From positions 1,922,001 to 1,986,000 of the forward strand of contig OY723301.1 of the NCBI GenBank assembly GCA_963210315.1: a DNA stretch of 64,000 nt, written 5' to 3'. The stretch's first letter is position 1. Each line of letters begins with the position of its first letter. The notes under the pieces are model-generated. The model was given only the letters and a program-made list of their open reading frames with translations. It was not told the DNA's origin and searched no databases. The position numbers and the translations under genes are program-made. This document shows, in pieces, positions 23,890-33,799 of the stretch. Origin of the DNA: Rhynchopus euleeides. Lineage: Eukaryota > Euglenozoa > Diplonemea > Diplonemida > Diplonemidae.

Positions 23890-26800
23890 ACCCACCCCAC
23901 CTGCCCCTGCACCCCAGCTGTGGCCCCTATCTTCGGAGAGGGTCCCTTTGGCTCTGCCAGCCGTGCTCTTCTGCACACCATGCCCAGGTCTTCCTCAGGC
24001 GAGAGGCTCAGGGTGTTGAATGTGTGTGTGTGGTGTGGTGGAGAGACTGCATCGTCGCCAGGGTGCCCAGTGTTGGGTACTCTGTGCTGCGGCCGAAGTA
24101 TATCCACGTGTGTGTGGAGCTGAAGGGGGTGCGCTAAGGCCTGTCCCGACCAGGTGCCACATATGCTTTTCAAAAGGCTTCACGTCTGTGTATGTGGAAG
24201 TGCCAAACGCATCAAACGAAGCCCACATCACAAGTCGCAGAGGCAAGGCGGATGAGAGCTGAAGTGATACTGTTCCCCCAGCGAGTCGTGATGCAGCACG
24301 CCCTCTCTTCGTTCTGGTGAGTTTTCTTGCCGGTGGAGGAGGACAGGGGAGGGGGGGAGGGGGTGGCGGGGTATTAGGTGGCGCAATTCGTCAAAATTCG
24401 TCCGGAAAATCACCACAGACGCCCCCCACTCCGCCGGGCATTTATGTTTGATGCCGCGCCCTTCTGAAGAATCCCTGCAGCTGGGCGATGTGTGTTGCGG
24501 GTGGGATGGAGGGGTTGGGGGTTGCGGTTGAGTGCTGCATTTGTTTCTGCTGCCCCGTTCCCCACCCCCCCCCCCCAGCGCAACACAACAGCAGTGCCTT
24601 TTTCGTTCCGTTCCTCTCTGCTGCGTTTGTCAGTTGAATCGTTCCGCGCTCCGTTCAGGTTCCATGCCCGCTGGGAAGGCAGGTGGGAGGTTTAAGGGGT
24701 GTGTAGGGGTGCGGGTTCTGTGCTCTGTGCTAACCAACTCAAGCTATGCGCAGTGCTGCACCCTGTTTGCGTGGTAGGAGGGGCGGGGGGGTGGGGGGCG
24801 GGGCGGGGCGGTGCTGCACCTTTTCCGCAATTTAGAGCGAACTGGCGTTCCCCTCCCCTCCCCCTCCCCCCAACGGAAGTTGAAAACATACATACATAGC
24901 ACACGGAAACGATCGCGCAGGGACACACTTCCCTTCTTCTCTCCCCGTCAGAACACAGACCAGCTGCGAGAGTACGAAAACCACGAACCAGGTCTTCGGA
25001 CACTACCTGCGAATTGGAGTGGGGGTGGGGGTGGGGTGACGGCCTCCTCGCTCGCTCTCTCTCTCTCTTCTCTCGCTCTGTCCCCTCCCCCACCTTCTTC
25101 GACACCACCGCCACAAACCGCCTCTGCCAGCAGCCTGCTGGCGGATCCCCGGCACCGCTGCCACTACCACGGCCAGGGATTTTTAACCACCACCCCCTCC
25201 TGGAAATGTGCCTCTTCTCGCTTTCCCTCTTCCAGCTTCGCCTCCTTCTATCTCGTGATCGGGCCTTGCCCCGGGGTGGGGCTCAAGCAATTGCTTCTTT
25301 GGGGGGTGGGGGAGAGAAAGAGATGGGGAAGATGTGTGCTTGTGCCGATTGTCTGAAACCCCCGCAGGGTTTTATGGCGAGGAAAAAATATCAGAACCCA
25401 CGAACCGCTCCCCACTCCCAAAGGGAAGAGCTTTCCTGACGGGAAGAAAAACGTGGGTGCACATGGGGGTGGGGGTGGGGAGGTGGGATTTCTCTCTTGC
25501 TGCGACACACCTTCTCAGCTCGCCGTTGCCCCGCTCTCTCCAGGGGAGGGGATGGAAGGGGGTATTTTTTCTGAGACATCCCGAAACCCCGAATGTTGGG
25601 TGCGTTGGGGCGAACCGCCTTTTGTGGCCCTGCCCCCCCCTGCTGATGCGTGAGCCGCAAGGGGGATAGGGGTGGGGGGTGGAGTGCGCTGTGGGGGCGG
25701 GGGCCAGATTGGCGCAGCGTTTCCGACCCTCATGCCCCCCCCCCCCTCCTTGTTTAGTTCCGGTTATGTTTTGTTCTTTCTTTTTTTTATTTGCTGGCGT
25801 TATCGTTCCCTGTGATCCCAGTGGCAGGAGGGGTTGGGCGGGTTGGGGTTTAGGCGTGTCTGAGTTTTTTTTGTGTGTTTTCTACACCGGTTGCACCAAG
25901 AAATCAAGAACAACAAGGTTATCAAGGTGCGCTGAAGGGGCCCCCGAAGTCGACCCGACTCGTTGTTTTCGACTAGTCAGCCTATTCCTTTGGTTGGCCT
26001 GCTGCTGATGCAGGAGAGTATGGACGACGTGCGCTGCAATGCTGTTATGGATGAGGGGAGACGAGGGTGCTTGAATGCTTCGCTCTCTCCATCGTGCAGA
26101 AAAAGCCAAGCTAAGCGCAGCTGGGTGTCACACAGAAGCAAACCAGCATCCCTTTCCATCGCTCGCAATACAGCGAGCCACACCGGGTCACCCGCTGCGG
26201 CATCAATGCGAAGTCAGGAGGGGATAGAAGGGGCCGGGGGGGAATGGTTGTTCCCCCCCCTCCCCCATCGATCGCGAGACGCCACTCCCCCACCCCCTTA
26301 GCTGGCACCTCTCAATGTACCACCACACACAAGGGGGGTGGGGTGGGGGTGGGAGGGGGGTCTTCGCTCACCCGGTAGCCTTCGGCGAAAAAAAATCGTA
26401 TCTTCGGCGTTTCTCTTTTCTGTGAAAAGAAGGCATCGAACGTTCACATTTTTTTGGAATGCCAATATTTCCTGCACCGTTGCGAAGACTCCTTCACCCT
26501 CCCCCACCCACCCACCCACCCCTGCTCCTCCGATCGTTGTTCTGGTTGGCCTTGCCTGGTGGTGGTGGTGGTGGTCTGAAGTCTGCTGAATAGGGAGTGC
26601 ACGCACTCCTTAGAGGGTGGGCTTCGGCAACACATAAACAGGCATTTTGCGCCCCCCAGTGTCTTCTCGCCGTTTCATTCTCCCATGGCATGCTGAGGGT
26701 CTCTTCCTCGAATGACAGGCAGTGGGGCATCGGCACAGTGTGGTGGGCCACTGGCGGTTGATGCCCAAAAGAGGCATGCCTGCATGTGAACATTAACGGA

Positions 26801-28266
26801 GGAGCGTCGAGAGGTATAGAGCGCACCGGCGTGTTGCTCTTGATGTGACCTCCACCCTGCCACACTGACACAGAGACACGGGATTGCCACACCCCGGGGC
26901 CCCCTGCCCCCCCTCACCCACCTGCTGCGGGGGGTGGGGGCAGAACGAAACAAAAAAACATTTTGGTGAATAATCCCCACACTCCTTTCCCCCCCCGGCA
27001 TGCATGGCTGAGGCTTTCTCGACGTCCTGATTTTTTCTTTGAGCCTGGTCGAGCCAGCAGCTCCCCCCCCACTCCCCCCAGACGGATCTCGCCACATCCG
27101 GAGCGGTGGCGACAGAAAGGACGCACAGTGCAGGAGGGGAAGGGTTTGGGATGATCGCCTTTATTATTCTTTATTCTCGACATGCGGATCGGCACAAAAG
27201 GCCTTTCTAAAGGCAGCGTTGTTGCTCAAGGCGTGGCTGCGGAAAACTGCGGCACATGATGCGGTCTTCACCTCCCCGGGGACCCGGATCCGGGTACCAG
27301 GGGAGGTGAAGACCGCATCGTGCAGAAAGGGTGTCGGGGGTGGGGGGCGGAGGGGGCGGGGGGGTCGATGTGTGTGCCGGCGAGTTCCGTAAAATGCTGC
27401 CACCCTTTTCTTCCGCACCCCCTTCATGCAGTGGGTTTCTCGTTGTTTATTCTGTGGACAGCAACATCCCGCACCCGGGTCGTTTTCTTCTCCCGGAAAC
27501 TATTGTACATCACAAAACCGATATCGCCGCCCTGCGGCTTCTCCGGGCTCTCTGAGGAGTGCTGCAAGGCATTGCCACACGCCGGGGTCGTTCTGGCAAC
27601 GTAGTACCGGCAACGCGATCCCAGTGGCACATCATGGTGGCCACCCTCTTCAGGACGCGCCTAAGCTGGGTGTGGGTGTGTCTACCAAGACAGGGTTTAC
27701 AGCGAATGGCAGGGTTTCTGCGGCGCCATGCCTTCAACCCACCGCTGCCTCTCCAGGGCCCTCTGTGGTGCGATGTCGGCAGCGTGGATTGCGTGTCAAG
27801 GCCCTGGTGCAGCTGTCTCCCGTGGACTTCTGTTTGGAGCCTATCCGCTAAATCCAACACTGCCAACGGCCTTCTGAGAATTCCCGAGGTCCCGAAAGAC
27901 ATTACCCCTTGTCCGGCCCAAACTAGGCAGCACGAGCTGAGAGAAGGCGCGGGCACATGGGGCAGGGGGGGGGGGGGGAAGGGGTGTGGGGGTGAGGGCG
28001 CGGGGGGTGGGGACACGGGGCGCGGAGCGGAGCGCGGGAGCGCAAACCCCCCGCCACAGCAGAGACGAGGTTATAAAAATGCGCAACACCCATCCCCTCC
28101 CACCCCCACCCTCACCATCTCCCGGTGTTTGATGTGCGTTCACATCTGCGCATACACACAGACTGTCTTGTGTTGTACATGACATCACCCACTCACCTGC
28201 TGCCACCCTCAGGGATCGACACGCCTGCCTGTGGCACACTCGCTGGTGTGCTGCCAGGACGTGGCG
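23890..28266. other. 4.4-kb intergenic region with dispersed repeats and a perfect hairpin
   Basis: The region holds a family B repeat (23,950-24,270), C, G and CT runs, a GTCTTCGC-family unit (26,359-26,490), a perfect hairpin at 27,258-27,319, and a copy of the GATTTACGGCGA repeat family near 27,672-27,900. Compared with most other gaps in the array it is long. I see no supportable gene. The AG at 28,211-28,212 and nearby AGs are candidate trans-splice sites for the next gene. Confidence 0.5.
27258..27319. repeat. Perfect 20-bp hairpin with a palindromic loop
   Basis: GATGCGGTCTTCACCTCCCC (27,258-27,277) pairs exactly with 27,300-27,319. The loop contains the 14-base palindrome ACCCGGATCCGGGT (27,282-27,295). 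After a small bulge, pairing can continue outside the arms (GCAC with GTGC). It could be a foldback element, a structured RNA, or a replication or chromatin feature; the sequence does not decide. Confidence 0.8.
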
Positions 28267-29153
28267 ATGGGCAAGGTGAAGCTCTGGTGGCACCCTGCCT
28301 CTGCACCCTCGCGTGCCGTGTGGTGGTACCTTGTGTCCAGCGGGTTGGACCATGAGGTGGTGCAGGTGGACATCGCAAAGGGCGATCACCGCACAAAGGA
28401 GTTCCTGGCCATGAACCCTCTGGGGCAGGTGCCGGTCATCGAGCATACACGCGATGCAGGGGGTGTGCTGGCGCTGTCGGAGAGCACAGCCATCCTGGAG
28501 TATCTGCGGTGTGTCAAGGAGCATGAAGAGACTGGTGAGTTCAGCGCAAAACTGGCCGAGTACTTCGCACTGCACCACTCGCTGGTGCGTGACCTGTCTA
28601 TCGGTATGCCTAGCAGTGCCTAGAGCAGTGCTCCCCCAGGTTGGGGTTCTGTCATGTGTCTGCCAACCACACACACCCCGTCTTTCGCACCTTTCCGGGG
28701 GAGGGGGGAGGGGTATCTTTGTGGTCTGTTCGTCTGCACCCCAACAACCACAGTGTGTATCGGGCCCATTCTCGTTTCTGATGCCAGCGAGCGTGATGAG
28801 GCGATGCAGCAGGGGCTGGAGCGCGTGGAGCCCATCTTGACCCGCTTCTCGAAGCTGCTGGCATTCCAGAAGTTTGTGCTGTCAGAGGAGCTGTCGCTTG
28901 CGGACTTCCTGTTCGCAACGGAGGTATGCGGTTTCGGCTGTGTGGTTGTGCCTGCAGGGCTGCTGTGCACCACCCACCTCTACTCTCAACCCCTGCACAG
29001 CTGGACCAGCTCCATGCATTCGGTCTGCTGGAAGAGACACACCCCCACCTGGTGGCATACCTGGAGAGGGTGTCGGAGGAGAAGGGCTACGCCGAATCGT
29101 ATAAGGCATACTGCGCAGAGCTGCGGGTGCACTTGCCCGACTTCAAGGATTGA
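28267..29153 (+). CDS. Theta-like glutathione S-transferase, three exons
   Basis: The exons are 28,267-28,603, 28,754-28,923 and 29,001-29,153, giving 219 residues. The introns are 150 and 77 bases, both with GTATGC donors and CACAG acceptors, and the reading frame is restored at both junctions. The N-terminal domain (KLWWHPASAPSRAVWWYL, AMNPLGQVPVIEHT, LSESTAILEYL) is a GST thioredoxin fold. The C-terminal domain includes HHSLVRDLS and ELSLADFLFATELDQL. The length is normal for the family. It conjugates glutathione to small electrophiles and is probably cytosolic, since it lacks the N-terminal extension of the GST at 22,756. The two may be old duplicates, but their intron structure differs. 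The first ATG with a domain-consistent start is at 28,267; the open frame continues upstream without another ATG. Confidence 0.85.
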
Positions 29154-30509
29154 GTGTACACACCCCCGCATGCACTCCCGACCAGTGTGCCAGGCAGCCG
29201 CAGAGGGGTTTGGCAGGACTCGTCGTGTCTGAGAAGCCTGCAGGAACCCTGGTCTGGGGCCCTGTTCTTGGTTTGTGACCCGGCAAAGGAACATGCATGA
29301 CTCTTTGCCACCGAGGCTGTCGGATCTACGGCACAGCAAGGCACAGCGCAGCAGTCGTGGCTCACAGGCGTCAGGCCTCAGCTTCCTGACAATGCTTGCT
29401 GAGGGTGGGGTAGTAACGCGCTCAGACGAATGCGCCTTGTGGTGCCGAACGTAGTGCGGGCAGGCCTGCAATCCACCGCGGAGAAGGGAACCACGGTATT
29501 GCGCTCGTGCCGCAGCGGTGTTTCCACAGCTGCGGGGGTTGAGCTCTCGACTCCCCCCCCCAGCATACCTTTGGCACAATGATACGGCACAAGCCGGATT
29601 CGCAACAGAGATCTCGGCTCCTCAGGAATGGCAGGCTAGGTCTCTCGCAGCACCACTTGGGACCATCCGCCACGGGGTGGGGTGTTGCCGAGTGGGCCAG
29701 CAACACAGGCAGAGTACATATGCTCTCAGCCGTCACTTCTGCCAGAGTGGACGCTGATTCAGCCCACTCTGGAAATGGCAGGAGGGCAGGCGTCGTCGCA
29801 GCGCTCGGTTATCCCTGCAAGCACTGTCATATCGAGGTGTGCTTGTCACAAACACGGCGAACACGAGCTGCAGTTCACCACAACGTTCTCGCCATTTTGT
29901 CTGCCCGGCTTCGAGCGCACAAACATCAGCCTGATCCTTTTGATAGTTCGGCGTAGCCAAATGCAGAACCTTTCTGTGCCTCGAGCATAATCGTGCGTCC
30001 CCACTCACACCACTTCATCAGGCCGGGGAGTGGTGTACACAAAGAGTGGGGTCTGCGTTCCAACAAAAACAACTGGGAGGAAATTGGTTTGTCGTCACAG
30101 TTGCTGCACACGGGGGACTTCAGCGAGAGACACACACTAGTGGGTGTCTGAGCGGGTGTCTGACACCCGCTAGTGGTCGTTCGGTTTCCACCACCTCCCC
30201 CCTCCCCACCCCCCGCGCCACCCGCCCCTTCCGAGGAACTCCACCACCCGAGCGCTGCAAGCCACCCGCCGGAACAGTCAAGGCGTGCGTGTTTTTCCTT
30301 TCACACGAACGACGCACACAAACACATGCGTGCGTGTGTCCTGGGCCTGGCCCGATGCAGCAAGGCTGCTGGGTCACACGCATCCAGCGGGGCACATATA
30401 GTTTTTCTGCGCAGAGGGCATCTTCTCCATGTCAATGTCAGTGTCAATGCACCCCTATTTCCAAAGCAGCATCCAAACCACACACACAGCAGCCACACAC
30501 CTGGCAATA
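29154..30509. other. Intergenic region, no gene seen
   Basis: This gap of about 1.36 kb lies between the short GST and the GTPase. The composition between 29,500 and 29,990 is not strongly biased and an open frame runs 29,579-29,956, but it has no recognised motif. The segment 30,120-30,250 resembles 32,150-32,235 (GGTTTCCACCACCTCCCCCC, then CTTCCGAGGAACTCCACCACCCG), so the two upstream regions share a repeat. Confidence 0.45.
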
Positions 30510-31283
30510 ATGAGCGTGATCGTCATCGGGAACCCCGGCTCAGGCAAGTCGTCGATGTTGAACGGGCTTGTGGGGAGGCCGGTGTTCAAAGCAGGCTCCG
30601 GGGGAGGGGTCTCCGGACTGACAACGGTGAATGGTCGCTGCAGACACAACGGTGTGACGTACATCGACACTCCTGGGCTGAATGAGATTGCGGACTCGAA
30701 GGCACGCGGTGCAGAGATTACGGCGGCGCTGCGTGAGGCGGGATCCGTGGCTGTGTTCTTCGTCGTGAACGCACAAGGCTTCCGTGTTCTTCCGGCAGAG
30801 CTGCTGACGATCCAGTCCGTGTTGAGTGCGGTGGGGCAGTCCTTTCCGTACGTGATCTTGCTGAACCAGATGACAGACGACGACTTCGAGAAGTTTAATG
30901 ACGAGCAAACAAAAGCGATCACTCTCGGCGCCATCCAAATAACCTTGTCTCAGAACCCGCCAAAAGCGTTTGTCGCGTGCGAAAACGACACCGACTACAT
31001 GATGGGAGAGCAGGACTTTCCGACCTTGTGCAAGGCAGCACGCGCTGCACTGGAGAACCCATTCTACACGACACTCGACACGAACAAGGTGACACGGGTG
31101 GTGGATCACGAAGAGTCACACGCTGCAAGGTTGGAGGAGATGGAACGAGTGCACGCACAGTCAATGAAGGCTGCGGAGAAGTCATGGTTGGAGGGGGTTA
31201 TGAAGGTCGCCTTCGTGGTGGCGGGGGTTGCCACGGGTCACGTTGTCGGCGTTGCCTTCGCAGTTACCGCCCTTGTTTTGTGA
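30510..31283 (+). CDS. AIG1/GIMAP-like GTPase with C-terminal membrane anchor
   Basis: This is a 257-residue single-exon protein. The P-loop GNPGSGKSS spans residues 7-15, a Thr-Thr pair at 38-39 fits switch I, and the Walker B/G3 motif DTPG is at 53-56. The usual (N/T)KxD G4 box is replaced by LLNQMTDDD (about 117-125), so guanine specificity is uncertain, as in some AIG1/TRAFAC members. The last about 25 residues form a hydrophobic helix ending at the C-terminus, the layout of a tail-anchored protein. Related immune-type GTPases act on intracellular membranes; the role here is unknown. The ATG at 30,510 is preferred because the P-loop starts directly after it. An in-frame ATG lies upstream at 30,429, but it would add only low-complexity residues. 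Confidence 0.7.
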   Translation: MSVIVIGNPGSGKSSMLNGLVGRPVFKAGSGGGVSGLTTVNGRCRHNGVTYIDTPGLNEIADSKARGAEITAALREAGSVAVFFVVNAQGFRVLPAELLTIQSVLSAVGQSFPYVILLNQMTDDDFEKFNDEQTKAITLGAIQITLSQNPPKAFVACENDTDYMMGEQDFPTLCKAARAALENPFYTTLDTNKVTRVVDHEESHAARLEEMERVHAQSMKAAEKSWLEGVMKVAFVVAGVATGHVVGVAFAVTALVL

Positions 31284-32360
31284 ACGTACGTGTGGGAGGG
31301 TGCAGGGGCTTTCCGCTGCGATGTGAGGACAAGTACGGGTGTGGGGGTCACTCTCGAGAGGAGCGCCCGGCAGTGGCACCCAGTCCCAGCCCTCACACTG
31401 CAGGGGGGCACCTTCCTGCTGCTGCACAGAACAGGAAGCGAAACGGGCGAACATTGCCACATGCTCGTGTGAGTGTGTGTGTGCTGCACATTTTTGGTGT
31501 GATTATATAGGGGTTCTGTGCCAGGTCTGCGGGGTTCCATGATCACACTATTTTTCCTTGTTTTTTTCACACACAACAAAAAAGAAGAAAGCTTGTCACA
31601 GTGAAAAAGATAGTTGGCAGCGCTTTGGGTGACAAACACAATCACAGGGGCTTACACAGCCTTTGTCACAGGAGTGTGCGCTCAACGAAAAGTAGCCCGG
31701 ATCTGCCTTTTTTGCAGTTGCTGGTCAGGGAGCTTCTCTTATTATACAAAACGAGTACGATTTTGCACGCCCGTGTGAGCGGAAAGCGACCAACTTAATC
31801 TGCTCTATGCACAGCCCCACTAAACAGGAACACAATCGGGGTGTGTAGAAGCGCCAACGCAACAAACAAAAAGGAAAATCCATCAGAGCGGTTGCAACTG
31901 TGAGTAACGGGTGCTTTCTTTTCGCACGCATGTGAAGCAGCTGTTGTGCTGTATCTTTGCAGCCATCTGCCTCATCTTCCCAACGTAACTTGCTTTTTTT
32001 GCTTATTCTCGGCGGCTCGTGTGGCCTCACGTGTGGCCTCACGCAGCCGGTGTAGTGTCTCGAACAGAGACACACAACCCCGCATTTAGCAACAGCCTCC
32101 TTGTGATGTGTGTCGCCTGTTGTGTGGCATACAAGGAGCGCGTGTCTTGTGAGGAGGGCACGTCGTTCGGTTTCCACCACCTCCCCCCCCCGCCACCCGC
32201 CCCTTCCGAGGAACTCCACCACCCGCCGGAACTGTCAGTTGCCTGCTCTTCTCCTTGCCTCCTGCCCCGCACTCCCATGCAGCCATTGCACCTTTCCGGT
32301 TCTCCGCCACCCCAACTCCTCGCCAGGTGCTGCCCGTGCAGCACAGTCAGTGTTGAGACG
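31284..32360. other. Intergenic region with dispersed repeats B and C
   Basis: Family C (AAAGTAGCCCGG...CTGCC...TGCAGT...TTCTCTTATT) lies at 31,684-31,750 and is shared with 11,765-11,820. Family B (GTGTGTAGAAGCGCCAACGC) follows at 31,841-31,900. A C-rich block near 32,170-32,235 is shared with 30,180-30,250 upstream of the GTPase gene. No gene is seen. Confidence 0.5.
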
Positions 32361-32912
32361 ATGCTCCGCCGAACGCGGCTTGTGCAGCGGGGGATGGGGA
32401 ACCTCTTCCAGGGGAGGGGCGAGGCTGTCTACAGCACAGGCCGCCCTGGCGGTGCCCAGGTGTGGGTGTACTGCACCGGGTTCCTTCTCGTTGGCTGCTA
32501 CTTTGTGGGCGACATCATCCTCCCCAAACACACGCAACCCTCAGGCCAGGGCAGCGCGTCGTTCATCTCAAAACCCCTGGGGGAGGGGAACTACTTGGTG
32601 ATCAACGAGGGGAAGGTCCCCGAAAAGGTATGCTGACATGCACGGAAATCCCTGTTTGGCTGCCTGCATCTGGGCAGCGTTGCCGATGGGGTCGGGGTTG
32701 TGGTGGTGGTGGTGTGGGGGGGTGGGGAGGTGGGAGTGGATCTTGGCTTGGATGTGCGTCGGACCTGCACTGCACAGGAGGGCGAGGCGAAAGAGAGTTC
32801 TCTCCGCGATGTGTTTGTGATGACCGCAAAGGAAAGCGCAGATCACCAGCAGAAGCAGGATGAGGAAGCGATGGCGAGATTCCTCAGCCGCCGTGCACAG
32901 CAGAGCAGGTGA
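32361..32912 (+). CDS. Small single-pass membrane protein, unknown function
   Basis: The exons are 32,361-32,627 and 32,778-32,912. The 150-base intron has a GTATGC donor and a GCACAG acceptor and keeps the frame, giving 133 residues. The N-terminus is basic (MLRRTRLVQRG), compatible with mitochondrial targeting. One hydrophobic segment (VWVYCTGFLLVGCYFVGDIIL, about 32-52) could span a membrane. The C-terminal part encoded by exon 2 is charged and helical (DHQQKQDEEAMARFLSRRAQQ). I do not recognise the family; a small accessory subunit of an inner-membrane complex is one possibility but not shown. The conserved splice signals and clean frame join are the main support for a real gene. Confidence 0.6.
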
Positions 32913-33799
32913 TGTCGTTGTGCCGAGGCGACCTCTCTCACGTTTACTTTCCCCCGTTGGGCTATCGCCCCTCTGCCAAAGGCCCTCGCACTCTCCTGTG
33001 TAAAGGAGGGATGGCTGGAGGGCTGTCTTTGTGTCTCAGTGTGACGCACACACGCAAGAGAGGTGGAGCAAGAGTGTGAAGGGGGAGGAGAGGGAGTGTG
33101 TGTCCTGGAGTGGAGGGCAGCATCAGAGTTCGCTCGTTGCGGCCTACACTGCTGCTTTGCCAACGTGTGTGGCATGTTCGGTGCTGGTCTACGCTGCTGC
33201 GAAAAGATTCGATCGTGTTTGTGGAGGGGGTGTGGGGTGGGTTGGGCAAGAGGGTGGGGGGGATGGGCGCGTGTATTACCTAACCACCACCACCACCACC
33301 CTGCCCGCCCTCTGCCTCGCTTCCCAGCTGCGTGGGGTGGGGCCTATAGCCTCCCGTGCACTCAGGCACTCGTCTGCCACGCCGCCGAGTGCGATGGTCC
33401 CGACGGAAAGCTTTTGCCGCCCACCCCTTCCCCAGCCCCGACATGTTGTTCCTGCGGGGCACTAGACCCACATCCACGGATCGCTTTCACTTCGTGGCTT
33501 CTCGTGTCGCATCCCCTCCACGCACGGAGGCTCCATCGTCCCCCTCTCGCCCACCCTCCCTACCACCGCAGGCATACACGGCGCACCCACCACCCCACGC
33601 CACCCCGAGTCTACAAAGGCGTCGGGGGTGTGGGGGGCAACCCCCTCCCCGCCTTCCCACTCCGTCCTTCCTGCTCTCCACTTCCATTTGTTGAGAGGTG
33701 TGTGTGCCTGACCGCAGTGGTGGACGCCATCACCCGGTGCGTCCTACACTGTAAAGGGGTGTATATCAAGCGAGGCCCGCTTTTGCGGATTCTGTGACA
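32913..33799. other. Intergenic region with a family A repeat
   Basis: The block CATCAGAGTTCGCTCGTTGC followed by GGCCTACACTG at about 33,119-33,151 is shared with 21,407-21,442 and, with changes, 13,231-13,268 and 45,661-45,703. A weak second copy ends near 33,760 just before the next gene. The rest is CCA and C-rich. No gene is seen. Confidence 0.5.

Noticed and set aside
29679..29760. A-box-like word TTGCCGAGTGG suggesting a tRNA
   Set aside because: No B box or matching acceptor stem follows at the right distance.
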